In this document: positions 22,495-30,754 of the stretch, one piece after another
How the letters are laid out: every line of letters begins with the position of its first letter
Position numbering within the stretch: position 1 is the first letter of the stretch
From: Bacillota bacterium
Lineage (GTDB): Bacteria > Bacillota > DSM-12270 > Thermacetogeniales > Thermacetogeniaceae
Direction: 5' to 3'
Assembly: GCA_029907475.1 (NCBI GenBank)
Contig: JARYLU010000003.1
Span: 85,527-149,526, forward strand
DNA length: 64,000 nucleotides
Notes under the pieces: generated by a model
The model's input: only the letters and a program-made list of their open reading frames with translations
Told to the model about the DNA's origin: nothing
Databases searched by the model: none
Translations under genes and position numbers: made by a program

Positions 22495-23289
22495 GTGATA
22501 AAAACGGTCAGAGGGCTTTATACTGCGGCAGCGGGAATGATGGCAAAACAGACCCAAACGGATGTGATTGCCCACAACCTGGCAAATGCCGGCACGTCTG
22601 GCTACCGGCGGGACGAAGTGGTTTTGGGCTCCTTTCCCCAAATGCTGCTCACCCGCCTGAGAGACCCGGACTCTCACGCTCCTCCCCGAATCGGGATGCT
22701 TGGAACGGGATGTGTTATCAACGCGGTGGTCACTTCTTTCCGTCCTGGAGTTTGGCAGGAGACGGGAAACGCCCTGGATCTGGCCCTGCGGGGAAATGCA
22801 TACTTTGCGGTACGGGATGCACAGGGGCAGATTTTTTATACCCGAAACGGGAGTTTTACCCTTGATGAATCCGGTCGCCTGGTAACCACAGCAAATTTTG
22901 CCGTCCTGGGAGAGCGGAACGGGCAATTGGAGGAAATTTACGTCCCGGGTGGGGATTTCAGAGTTGGCCCGGATGGTTCTTTGCACGGGGGGGTGAATGC
23001 GGCCGGAGAAGAAATCCCCAGGCTGGCGCTGGTGGCGGGGCCGGGTGAGGGCGCGGGAACAGGATGGGAAAAGGTTGGCGACTCTCTGTTTCAGGGAGAG
23101 GCCTGGCCCGTCGGGGGAGTGAGCTACGAAGTGAGGCAGGGTTTTCGCGAGGGCTCCAACGTAAATCCGATGGAAGAAATGGTCGGCCTGCTTGCGGTCA
23201 TGCGCGCCTATGAAGCAAACCAGAAAGTGATCCAGGTAACAGACGGCACCCTGGAGAAAGTGGTGAACGAAGTCGGCCGCGTGAAGTAA
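22495..23289 (+). CDS. flgF: Flagellar basal-body rod protein FlgF-like (FlhO)
   Basis: 264-residue flagellar hook/basal-body family protein. The N-terminal rod motif (RGLYTAAAGMMAKQTQTDVIAHNLANAGTSGYRRD, residues 6-40) and C-terminal rod motif (EEMVGLLAVMRAYEANQKVIQ) are intact. It probably forms part of the distal rod. The GTG start follows GGGAAAGGGG closely; no better start exists before the conserved motif. Paralogue of the gene at 23956. Promoter unclear. Confidence 0.92.
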   Translation: MIKTVRGLYTAAAGMMAKQTQTDVIAHNLANAGTSGYRRDEVVLGSFPQMLLTRLRDPDSHAPPRIGMLGTGCVINAVVTSFRPGVWQETGNALDLALRGNAYFAVRDAQGQIFYTRNGSFTLDESGRLVTTANFAVLGERNGQLEEIYVPGGDFRVGPDGSLHGGVNAAGEEIPRLALVAGPGEGAGTGWEKVGDSLFQGEAWPVGGVSYEVRQGFREGSNVNPMEEMVGLLAVMRAYEANQKVIQVTDGTLEKVVNEVGRVK

Positions 23290-23489
23290 ACCGGCGCTGC
23301 AGGTTTTTCGTCAGGCCTGATAACGCCAAGATCAAAGCTAACCCGAAACAACGGAGGCGGACTGCTTGACAGAAGCCTCCCGGGCGCCGACCGAACGAGG
23401 TGCCCGAACAGCGTTTCACCTCATTCGCTTTTCAAAACCTACTTCTCTTTTTTGACGTGTTACACGGGCATACCCTTGTATTGCCTGTA

Positions 23490-23515
23490 TTTCATGGCAC
23501 TAACCTGCCATGAAA
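23490..23515 (+). other. Perfect hairpin in the flgF-flgG gap
   Basis: TTTCATGGCA pairs perfectly with TGCCATGAAA around a 6-base loop. No T-run of terminator type follows. Opens the large non-coding repeat region described next. Confidence 0.65.
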
Positions 23516-23880
23516 AATACGATCCAGGTCATCCTTGCGCTCGAAGACCTTGCGTAGATTATTACCCTCGCTACTAAGCCAGGCAAGCCTTCTGACAAGC
23601 GACATATGGAGCGACGGGTAACAGCACCCGGCGCCGCGAGGTTGACAGTTCAGGCTGCGAGGACTTTCAACACGGCGGAAACTGAAAGCAGTGGCGAAGC
23701 GCCGGTTCAAAGCGCGGCATAAATGGATATAAAGTTGCGGAGGTTTTCCGCAGCAGCCTAGAACTGTCCCGAAGCAAGCCGTGGTGCTGTCCGGAGCGGA
23801 ATCAGGAGCGAGTGGAAGTGCTTGCCTGGCAACCTCCGCAAGGTCGCTGCGCCTGCAAGGATAAACCACTATTTTCATTC
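23516..23880 (+). repeat. Dispersed intergenic repeat, long copy (C)
   Basis: Contains the 42-base core (23793-23834) shared with 18777-18818 (inverted) and 46685-46727, and ends with GCAAGGATAAA like the other copies. The left end has CATCCTTGCGCTC, the inverted counterpart. The rest of the 666-base flgF-flgG gap is GC-rich and shows no convincing gene on either strand. Confidence 0.75.
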
Positions 23881-23955
23881 TTTCGGTGGTGCCGCCTGGG
23901 CGGCATGAGCGTCTGAATTGGAAAAACGAGAAGTTTTAGGAGGGTTGGAAAAAAA

Positions 23956-24753
23956 ATGCTCAGGGCACTTTATACTGCTGCCTCGGGGATGACAGCGCAG
24001 CAGTTTAACATTGATACTATTTCCCATAACCTGGCAAATGTCAACACAACAGGCTTTAAAAAAGTCAGGCCCGAGTTTCAGGACCTGATCTATCTTGCAA
24101 TCAGGCGTCCTGCTGCACCTGCAGGGGAAGCCGCGGGACCTCCCATCGGATTGAATGTGGGGTTGGGGGTGCGGGCTGCAGGCTCACAGACGATCTTCCA
24201 GCAGGGGAACCTGCAGCCCACTTCAAACCCGCTCGACCTGGCCCTTTCAGGACCCGGCTTCTTTGTTGTGAAGGACTCCAACGATGAGGAGTTTTACACC
24301 CGGGACGGGAGCTTCAAGCTGGATGCCGAAGGAAACCTGGTTACTATGGATGGGTACTACGTGCAGGGGGACGGGGGAAACATCACCATTCCGTCCACAG
24401 CCTCGGAGCTCAGTGTTGCCAGGGACGGGACTATCACCTATACCGCGCCCGGGGAAACCGAGCCAACCACGGTGGGAAAACTGACCATTGTCCAGTTTGT
24501 CAACCCCGCCGGGCTCGACAGGCTCGGCCACAACCTTTACCGGATAACGGCCGCCTCGGGTGAGGCTCAGGCGATTGAAGAGAACGAAGGACAGAGCGTG
24601 ACTGTGGAGCAGGGTTTCCTGGAGTCATCCAACGTCCAGGTGGTCGAAGAGATGGTCAACCTGATCACCGCACAGAGGGCCTATGAATTGAACTCCAAGG
24701 CAATCCAGGCATCGGATGAGATGCTAAACATTGCCAACAACCTCCGCCGCTAG
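23956..24753 (+). CDS. flgG: Flagellar basal-body rod protein FlgG (FlhP)
   Basis: 265-residue rod/hook family protein with the N-terminal LYTAASGMTAQQFNIDTISH and NLANVNTTGFKK rod motif and the C-terminal EEMVNLITAQRAYELNSKAI motif. FlgG forms the distal rod, beneath the hook. ATG with TTAGGAGGG upstream. Separated from its paralogue flgF by the 666-base repeat region rather than the usual tight spacing. Confidence 0.95.
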   Translation: MLRALYTAASGMTAQQFNIDTISHNLANVNTTGFKKVRPEFQDLIYLAIRRPAAPAGEAAGPPIGLNVGLGVRAAGSQTIFQQGNLQPTSNPLDLALSGPGFFVVKDSNDEEFYTRDGSFKLDAEGNLVTMDGYYVQGDGGNITIPSTASELSVARDGTITYTAPGETEPTTVGKLTIVQFVNPAGLDRLGHNLYRITAASGEAQAIEENEGQSVTVEQGFLESSNVQVVEEMVNLITAQRAYELNSKAIQASDEMLNIANNLRR

Positions 24754-24799
24754 GTTCTCGGGGTACGAAAATAACCAGGCAGCTTGGAGGCGATCGTTT

Positions 24800-25123
24800 A
24801 TGATAATGGATATTACAGGTCTTCCTGGGACCGGGAGTACAGGCACCCCCTCCGGTGCCGGAGAAAAATTGAGCGCTGCCGCAGAGGGAGACCTGGCAGA
24901 CGAAAGGCTTAGGGAAGCATGCCAGCAGCTTGAGGGCGTTTTCTGGCACCTGTTGTTGAGGTCCATGCGAAAAACGATACCGGGGGGCGGATTCCTGGGC
25001 CAAAGCTCCGAGGAGAGGATTTACCAGGACCTGCTGGATGAACAGTATGCAATGTTGCTGGCCAGGCAGGATAAAGCCGGGATCGGCAGGATCCTGTACG
25101 AACAGCTGCGCCGGAAAGGATAG
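24800..25123 (+). CDS. flgJ: FlgJ-like rod-binding protein
   Basis: 107-residue protein corresponding to the N-terminal rod-binding domain of FlgJ, without a muramidase domain. The signature is ACQQLEGVFWHLLLRSMRKTIP followed by ERIYQDLLDEQYAMLLARQ and GIGRILYEQL. It probably caps or chaperones rod assembly. ATG at 24800 has GGAGGC about 10 bases upstream; an upstream reading overlapping flgG looks unlike the family. Confidence 0.88.
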   Translation: MIMDITGLPGTGSTGTPSGAGEKLSAAAEGDLADERLREACQQLEGVFWHLLLRSMRKTIPGGGFLGQSSEERIYQDLLDEQYAMLLARQDKAGIGRILYEQLRRKG

Positions 25124-25127
25124 TTTT

Positions 25128-26690
25128 ATGAAGAGATTACGTGGATTTACCGTTCTGGTAGTCTTCGCCCTGGTGCTTTTTTCTGCCGGGGCGGCTTTGG
25201 GAGCGCCTAACCTCAAGGTAACGTGCAACGGAGACAGGGTTTACGACGGCGATGATTTTTTGGTCAGCGAGAAAACGGTGAACGTTACTGTTTATGACCG
25301 GAATGGCGAGACGAACAGTCTCCTGATCAATGGAAAAACCGCAGCGACAGTAGCAGGAAAGGTTTATACCTGGAGCAAGAATATCTCACTTGTCCCCGGG
25401 GTCAATAAGATTGAAATCGAGGCCAAGTGGAGCGGCGGCTCCTCCAAGCAGTTCACTTTTTACGTCAAGCGCGCCGACACCCCGGTGCCCGGGTTAAGCT
25501 ATTACGTCCCTTCACTCCCAGCATCCGGGAAGCTGGAAGGACTGAACAAGGCTTTTGTGCTGACCTATTCGAGCAGTGTCCTGGTTGACGAGGATGGGGA
25601 CATTGTAGATGATCAGGGTGTCAATTTTAAGATCTGCAGCGCTCCCTCAGACCCGGACGAACGCCGGCCGGATGGCTATCACCTCCTGGCCAGCCCGAAT
25701 TTTCCCTACGTGCTGCGGATCCAACCTGAAGACCCTGACGCCAGGCTCGTCCAGCCCGGCCAGCTCACCCTGCCTTATGACCGAAATATCAGCGCCACCC
25801 AGGCGGATCGTCTGGCCATCTGGTACAGTCCGGACAATGACTGGAACGACGGGGATAATGTCAATCTGGGTGGATACACCGACCCCGGTAAACATACGGT
25901 GACCGTCCCCTTCCAGTTCGGCAGTGACGGGGATGGCTATTATGCCGTGTTTCTTTCCCAGAGGGAGTTCATGGAGTTTTCCGACCCGGCGGGGAGTGCC
26001 ATGTCCTGGGCTTACTCGCCGGTTATGTGCCTCTACGCCAAAGGAATCGCCGAGCCAAACGACCAGGGGCCGCTACTTCTCGAAAGGAATAGGACAAAAG
26101 TAATCTCTGCAGGTTGGTTTGGTCTGAAAAATGACGATAATACCCAGAAGAGCATAACTCGCCTGGAATTTGCCACAATGATGGTTAAAGGCCTGGGGTT
26201 TCCCCTCCTGGAAAAGCCGGGACGGTACGAGGAGGTTTTCAGGGATGTTCGCAGTTGGGACGAACCCTCCGACAGCAATTACTTCGGGCCGTACTACCCC
26301 GGCTCCAATTACTATGAGCCCTCCCTCGTTCAGTACGTGGAAACAGCAGCAAGGAACGGTATCGTTTCCGGGTACCCTGACGGCACTTTTCGCCCGATGA
26401 AGTTCCTGACGCGCCAGGAAGCAGCTGTGATCCTGGCGCGGGTGGCAGGCTTGAAACTGCCGGATGATGACCAAAAGACGTCACAGGATCTGCAAAAAAC
26501 CTTTGGAGACTCTGGTGCCATTGCTTCCTGGGCCGCACCCTCCGTGTTTGCTGCTCAAAAGGCAAAGCTGATCGTTGGAATGCCAGACCCCGATTCGAAA
26601 AAAATGCTTTTCCAACCAGGTGCCCCCCTTTCAAGGGCTGAGGCTATCAGCCTTGCCTATCGTTTGCTGAAAAAACTCAAGAAGATCTGA
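25128..26690 (+). CDS. Secreted S-layer homology (SLH) domain protein
   Basis: 520-residue exported protein. Signal peptide at residues 1-26 (basic MKRLR, hydrophobic core, cleavage after AALGA). The middle, residues 30-340, is unrecognised, with a probable Ig-like beta domain early (VNVTVYDRNGETNSLLINGK). SLH-type repeats occupy about residues 340-520: the clearest are ITRLEFATMMVKGLG and GIVSGYPDGTFRPMKFLTRQEAAVILARVAG, the latter at residues 411-441. SLH domains bind pyruvylated secondary wall polymer. ATG with GGAAAGGA 7 bases upstream, four bases after flgJ, so co-transcribed with flagellar genes, which is unusual. Confidence 0.85.
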   Translation: MKRLRGFTVLVVFALVLFSAGAALGAPNLKVTCNGDRVYDGDDFLVSEKTVNVTVYDRNGETNSLLINGKTAATVAGKVYTWSKNISLVPGVNKIEIEAKWSGGSSKQFTFYVKRADTPVPGLSYYVPSLPASGKLEGLNKAFVLTYSSSVLVDEDGDIVDDQGVNFKICSAPSDPDERRPDGYHLLASPNFPYVLRIQPEDPDARLVQPGQLTLPYDRNISATQADRLAIWYSPDNDWNDGDNVNLGGYTDPGKHTVTVPFQFGSDGDGYYAVFLSQREFMEFSDPAGSAMSWAYSPVMCLYAKGIAEPNDQGPLLLERNRTKVISAGWFGLKNDDNTQKSITRLEFATMMVKGLGFPLLEKPGRYEEVFRDVRSWDEPSDSNYFGPYYPGSNYYEPSLVQYVETAARNGIVSGYPDGTFRPMKFLTRQEAAVILARVAGLKLPDDDQKTSQDLQKTFGDSGAIASWAAPSVFAAQKAKLIVGMPDPDSKKMLFQPGAPLSRAEAISLAYRLLKKLKKI

Positions 26691-26961
26691 CATCTTTCTA
26701 ACAAGAGAAAGGGAACCGCGGATTACTTATGATCTTGACTGAGAAAGAGAGAACTACTCGCAGGGGCCTCACACGGGGACTATTTTTATGAAAACTCTCT
26801 CTTGGAACCATAACCTGGCTGAAAGTTCATATTGGGAGCATAAAGTGGCAAGGAGTATAAGAAAAAGCAAAAGAAATCGTCCACTTGCTTCATCCGTCAA
26901 TTAATAGAAACACATTATGAAAAATTAACATTTAATTATTCTTGGTAAACCTCACGAACTG

Positions 26962-26994
26962 AGAACCGGGTTAAGCCCGGGTTCTTTTTTTATT
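26962..26994 (+). terminator. Intrinsic terminator before yabP
   Basis: GAACCGGG / CCCGGGTTC stem with one bulged base, followed by T8. The rest of the 410-base gap 26691-27100 (before this hairpin) shows no gene or known regulatory element. Confidence 0.8.
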
Positions 26995-27013
26995 TTCGGG
27001 GTGCTGGAGAAAA

Positions 27014-27043
27014 GTTATATTCGTTACACTAAAGACATATTAT
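27014..27043 (+). promoter_or_regulatory. Sigma-E promoter of yabPQ
   Basis: GTTATATT, 14-base spacer, CATATTAT: close to the sigma-E consensus at both hexamers with the canonical spacing; 57 bases before yabP, a sporulation gene. Confidence 0.75.
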
Positions 27044-27100
27044 GGGAGAGAGGGGCCGCCTGCGGGTACTTTAGACTCAAAGAGAGAGGAGGGCCAGGGG

Positions 27101-27379
27101 ATGGCGGGATCGGACCAGGAAATAACCCTGACGAACCGGGAAAGGCTGGAAGCAACGGGAGTCCTTCAAGTTATCAGTTATGATGCGGGAGAGATCGTTC
27201 TCGAGACCCAGCTCGGCTTGCTTATTTTGCGGGGTGAAGGGATGCACATCACCCACCTGGATTTGGCCGCCGGGGAGCTGATGGTTCAGGGGTCGATCGG
27301 TTCTTTAGAATACACTGAGCACCGGGGAAAGAAACTAAAGGCGAAAGGGAAGAATATTTTAGGGCGCCTCCTCAAATGA
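27101..27379 (+). CDS. yabP: Sporulation protein YabP
   Basis: 92-residue YabP/YqfC-family protein: ITLTNRERLEATGVLQVISY then LETQLGLLILRGEGMHI and GSIGSLEYT. Essential for sporulation in B. subtilis, where it is a sigma-E product of the mother cell. ATG with GAGAGGAGGG. Overlaps yabQ by four bases. Confidence 0.93.
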   Translation: MAGSDQEITLTNRERLEATGVLQVISYDAGEIVLETQLGLLILRGEGMHITHLDLAAGELMVQGSIGSLEYTEHRGKKLKAKGKNILGRLLK

Positions 27380-27927
27380 ACGAAACGGTAACGCAAGAGT
27401 TTCTGGTTCTTTTTTTAAATCTGGTTGTGGGGTTTGGAATCGGCTTTCTTTTTGATTGTTACCGGGTGCTCCGGTCTCTCTTGCGGCCGGGATGGTTCTT
27501 CACCCAGTTAACTGATTTTTTGTTTTGGATCCTTTGCGCGGCCCTGGCCTTTGGTGTCCTTTTTTTAGTAACCGGGGGAGAGGTTCGCTTTTATACACTT
27601 CTCATTATTCCTGCGGGCCTGGGAATTTATCTAAAATTTACCAGCTCCCGCCTGCAGGGACCGCTTTTTAACTTGTTTGTTCAGTTGAGCCGGTTGTTCC
27701 GTTTTTGCCTCCGGACTCTGGTTTTCGGATTGCAGCTTCTTTTTCTGCCTGTCCGCTTCGCCTGGCATTTAATCAGAATTTTCTTTCAGGTGGCAGCCGG
27801 CTTGTTCAAACTTTTCTGGCTGCTGGTGCGGTTTTTCCTGCGCTGGACCCGCCGCAAAACCAAGGAGGCAGTACGGGCCTTGAAGCTTCGCAGGCCGCCC
27901 TCTCCTCCTCCCAATGCCCCACCTTGA
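27376..27927 (+). CDS. yabQ: Spore cortex biosynthesis protein YabQ
   Basis: 183-residue membrane protein with about four to five hydrophobic helices and a basic, proline-rich tail. The GFGIGFLFDCYRVLRSL segment near the N-terminus is the family signature. Required for cortex formation and located in the outer forespore membrane in B. subtilis. Coupled to yabP by ATGA overlap. Confidence 0.9.
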   Translation: MNETVTQEFLVLFLNLVVGFGIGFLFDCYRVLRSLLRPGWFFTQLTDFLFWILCAALAFGVLFLVTGGEVRFYTLLIIPAGLGIYLKFTSSRLQGPLFNLFVQLSRLFRFCLRTLVFGLQLLFLPVRFAWHLIRIFFQVAAGLFKLFWLLVRFFLRWTRRKTKEAVRALKLRRPPSPPPNAPP

Positions 27928-28010
27928 TAATTTTTCGCGTCAGAGAAGGATTTTTAATTTTTAAATAGAATAAATTTGTACGAAATTTATCCACAAAATA
28001 TCCACAAAAT

Positions 28011-28271
28011 GTGGATAACCAGGCGGGAAAGCGCGTGCACCTTGAGATTCGTGGCGCCGAAAAACTCAGTTTTCGAGAAAAGCAGGCTGTGGTTCTTAAA
28101 GAAATGGGTTACAGCAACGAGGCAATCGCAAAAAAAATGGGCGTGAACGCCACAACTGTTGCTACTCTGCTGGGGCGGGCGCGGAGCAAGGGTTATGAGG
28201 TTGTCATCATCATTCCTACCTCCTTAGGCTTATTCAGGGAAGAAAACGAAGTGGAGGGCGAGATTTCGTGA
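28011..28271 (+). CDS. Small HTH DNA-binding protein (sigma region 4-like)
   Basis: 86-residue protein whose residues 20-60 (LSFREKQAVVLKEMGYSNEAIAKKMGVNATTVATLLGRARSKG in overlapping parts) form a helix-turn-helix of the sigma-70 region 4/LuxR type. Located between yabQ and divIC; I recognise the position as recurring in related Clostridia but know no characterised member. The GTG start has only a weak upstream site, AGGGTATATCC-like sequences being absent; start uncertain. Its stop overlaps divIC. Targets unknown. Confidence 0.7.
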   Translation: MDNQAGKRVHLEIRGAEKLSFREKQAVVLKEMGYSNEAIAKKMGVNATTVATLLGRARSKGYEVVIIIPTSLGLFREENEVEGEIS

Positions 28272-28630
28272 GGCCAGGGCGCAGGAAAAAACAGGATTGG
28301 AAGCGTCTCAGGTTGCTCTGGAAGCGGCGTCTTCTCTTTTTAGCCCTGACAGCGTTTTTTTGTTGTCTCATCTTGCTTCCGCTCCAGATTAAAATCTGGG
28401 GCATGGAAAAAGAACTGCTCAGGCTCCGCCGGGAGGAGCAGGCGGTTCTCCAGAAGCAGCAAGAAATCCGGCAAGAACTCGAGTTTTACGAGAGCGACGC
28501 CTTTGTCGAAGAGGCGGCACGCCGGGATCTGGGGCTGGTAAAACCGGGGGAGACCCTGGTAGTTCCCGCGGTCCCTGGCAGGGTACAGCCCCCCCCCAAA
28601 GATTTGGGGACAAATCCTTACCGTGACTGA
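28268..28630 (+). CDS. divIC: Septum formation initiator DivIC/FtsB
   Basis: 120-residue divisome protein: basic cytoplasmic N-terminus, one transmembrane helix (about residues 23-45), then a leucine-zipper-like coiled coil (MEKELLRLRREEQAVLQKQQ) and the C-terminal ARRDLGLVKPGE motif. Partners DivIB/FtsQ and FtsL. GTG start overlaps the preceding stop by four bases. As in B. subtilis (yabP-yabQ-divIC). Confidence 0.92.
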   Translation: MRPGRRKKQDWKRLRLLWKRRLLFLALTAFFCCLILLPLQIKIWGMEKELLRLRREEQAVLQKQQEIRQELEFYESDAFVEEAARRDLGLVKPGETLVVPAVPGRVQPPPKDLGTNPYRD

Positions 28631-28652
28631 TTGACGTGAGGAGCGATTTCCG

Positions 28653-29558
28653 GTGCAGGGTCCAGAAACGGAACGATTTGCCGCAATTGATATCGGTACT
28701 AACTCGGTCCGCTTGTTGATAGCAGAAGTTGAAGAAACGCGGGGGGTTCTTCCCCAATTTTTTGCTTTGCGGATGACGCGGGTCGGAGAGGGGTTATCAA
28801 AGGGGAAAGGGTTGCAGCCGGAACCTGTTGCACGTACCCTGTCCGCCCTCCTGGAGTTCCGCGGTCTGATTGAACAATACGGGGCAAACCGGATGCGGGT
28901 GGTGGCAACCAGTGCCGTCCGGGAGGCTCTTAACGCCGCGGCTTTTCTCAAGTCTGTGAAAGATCAGGTGGGGTTCCGGGTAGATGTCATCAGCGGGGAG
29001 GAGGAGGCCTGTTTAAGCTATACTGGTGCCTGCAGCGCCCTGCCCGGTGTCCAGCGGGGGATAGTTGTCGACATCGGGGGAGGAAGCACGGAATTTACCT
29101 ACCCGCTCAAACCTGATGCGCCGGAAACCGGACTGCGCTGTACCAGCGTTCCCCTGGGGGCGGTCCGTCTCGCGGAGGCGCCCCGCTTGCTGTCTGAAAT
29201 TCTCGCACCAATGAAAGCTGTTTTGGACGAGATCGGGATGTGCCGGGAAAAGACCCTGATCGGGGTCGGAGGAACGATTACGACGCTTGCAGCCGTAGAC
29301 CAGGGCCTGGTCACGTATGACCCGGAGCGGGTACACGGATACCGTTTAACCAGGGCTGCCGTCGAGAGAATATTGTTTCACCTTGCGGCGAAGAATAAAG
29401 ATGAGAGAAAACAGGTGCCCGGCCTCCAGCCGGAGCGGGCCGATATCATTGTAGCCGGAACCACTATTTTATGGGCAATTCTCGGCTACCTCAGGGTTAC
29501 AGAAATCATAGTCAGCGAAGCCGATCTCCTCTACGGGATCATCCTGGAATTAAGCTGA
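28653..29558 (+). CDS. ppx: Ppx/GppA-family exopolyphosphatase
   Basis: 301-residue ASKHA-fold phosphatase with phosphate-1 loop AAIDIGTNSVRLLI and phosphate-2 loop VVDIGGGSTEFTY. Hydrolyses polyphosphate or pppGpp; which one cannot be told. It corresponds to the short, single-domain type lacking the C-terminal HD-like region of long Ppx proteins. GTG start preceded by GAGGAGCG. Follows divIC directly. Confidence 0.9.
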   Translation: MQGPETERFAAIDIGTNSVRLLIAEVEETRGVLPQFFALRMTRVGEGLSKGKGLQPEPVARTLSALLEFRGLIEQYGANRMRVVATSAVREALNAAAFLKSVKDQVGFRVDVISGEEEACLSYTGACSALPGVQRGIVVDIGGGSTEFTYPLKPDAPETGLRCTSVPLGAVRLAEAPRLLSEILAPMKAVLDEIGMCREKTLIGVGGTITTLAAVDQGLVTYDPERVHGYRLTRAAVERILFHLAAKNKDERKQVPGLQPERADIIVAGTTILWAILGYLRVTEIIVSEADLLYGIILELS

Positions 29559-29576
29559 CGCGGAAGGGGTCTCCAA

Positions 29577-30020
29577 ATGTCTCTCGCGCTGCTTCCCCTC
29601 ATCTTTGCCCTCGTCGCCGGGGTCACGATGGCCCTCCAGGGTTCTTTGAATTCCGCCCTGGGCAAGGTCATCGGCCTTCTAGAGGCCACCTTTATAGTTC
29701 ACGTTACGGGAACACTGACCCTGATAATTTTACTCTTTCTTCTCCAGTTGGGCAGGGGAGACCTGGGCCGCTGGGCGCAGGCCCCCTGGTACACCTACCT
29801 GGGGGGATTGCTGGGAGTCCTGATCATTTACGCCGTTGTAGCCAGCATCCCCAAGCTGGGTGTGGCCGTGGCCACAACCCTGATCATCGTCGGCCAGGTT
29901 TCTACCGCGCTGGCGATTGACCACTTCGGTCTCTTTGGCCTGAAGGCGGTTCCCTTTACCTGGTGGAAGGTTTTCGGCCTTGCCCTCCTTGCGACAGGCG
30001 CGAAGCTGATGCTGAACTAA
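29577..30020 (+). CDS. DMT-type small membrane transporter (YdcZ/DUF606)
   Basis: 147-residue protein with four to five transmembrane helices and the DUF606 pattern: ALQGSLNSALGKVIGLLEATF near the N-terminus and WWKVFGLALLATGAKLML at the end. Half-size members of the drug/metabolite transporter superfamily usually act as dimers or pairs; substrate unknown. ATG with GGAAGGGG. Likely co-transcribed with ppx (18-base gap). Confidence 0.82.
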   Translation: MSLALLPLIFALVAGVTMALQGSLNSALGKVIGLLEATFIVHVTGTLTLIILLFLLQLGRGDLGRWAQAPWYTYLGGLLGVLIIYAVVASIPKLGVAVATTLIIVGQVSTALAIDHFGLFGLKAVPFTWWKVFGLALLATGAKLMLN

Positions 30021-30293
30021 ACCTACCTCTAAAATTTTTCCGGTTTGTTAATCCGGACCCGCAAATTAACATCAAAAGTACATTCACGCAAAGCCAAGCC
30101 GATAATACCCATCCCTTCGCCCGGGCACCCTTTGTCAAGAGGCAATAGTCCCCGGGATTTTTACTGTTTCTTACCTCGAGACCTGGCCCCTCGGGTATCC
30201 TCCCATTATCCATGCACAAAAAAGTTCCTGGCTTCACCGAACGCTCCGGGCACAGACTGTAATAATTCCTATTCTCTTTTTAGCCCGAGAGCT

Positions 30294-30322
30294 GGCAGGA
30301 TTTCGGGAAAAAATTTCGAAGC
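30294..30322 (+). repeat. CAGGA-N16-CGAA intergenic motif, copy 3
   Basis: GCAGGA, 16 bases, CGAA in the 734-base gap before the hydrogenase operon. A second CAGGA and a GGATGTAGAATA follow within 75 bases, resembling the tail of copy 2. Confidence 0.6.
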
Positions 30323-30407
30323 AAATTTCAGGCAGGGTCTAAAATTCAGGAGGATTTTACCCCTGGATGTAGAATAGGATTAAGGCAGCCTTTGTTTTAA
30401 AAAAGTC

Positions 30408-30440
30408 TATCCGTGCGGCTTTTTTTCGCCGGACGGATGG
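30408..30440 (+). other. Imperfect hairpin upstream of the IS remnant
   Basis: ATCCGT pairs with ACGGAT, and inner GGC with GCC, around a T-rich loop. The T-run is in the loop and not the tail, so it is not a standard terminator. Otherwise 30021-30600 shows no gene. Confidence 0.45.
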
Positions 30441-30618
30441 CCAGGGTAACCTCTTTTTGTGTCCCACTTTGTTTCACGCTTCTCAAAACTCGGCCGGGAA
30501 GCAGGATTTCTTCTTCAAGGACCTGTCAGCAGGAGGTGAGAAGGGGGGGGGATTTCAGGGAGAAAACGAGGTGTTTTTACGCGTCCGCCGGTTAGTCTCC
30601 TTCCCGGGGAGGGGATGA

Positions 30619-30722
30619 AAGGCGGCTACCGCGGGAACCGCGGGAAATTACGCCTGTGGAGCCGGGCCAGGGGGTCCCCAATGAAGCAGGAAGCCCCTGC
30701 CGTGAGGAGGGGTGGTTCACCG
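30619..30722 (+). pseudogene. IS200/IS605-family remnant: tnpB 3' end and right-end hairpin
   Basis: Bases 30619-30684 read KAATAGTAGNYACGAGPG, three more codons, then stop, the familiar C-terminal tail of TnpB. Directly after come GAAGCAGGAAGCCCCTGCC and a stem CCCCT-CC / GG-AGGGG (30694-30712), the usual right end of IS605-type elements, where the omegaRNA scaffold lies. An in-frame stop just upstream and no RuvC or zinc-finger codons show that the gene body is gone. The remnant ends about 30 bases before the hydrogenase operon. Confidence 0.75.
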
Positions 30723-30754
30723 GGTGAGAAATTAATTTTTGTGGGAGGTGTATT

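Noticed and set aside
23492..23878. 128-codon reading frame on the minus strand in the flgF-flgG gap
   Set aside because: It runs across the dispersed repeat, has no ribosome site or family resemblance, and its sequence is fully explained by the repeat.
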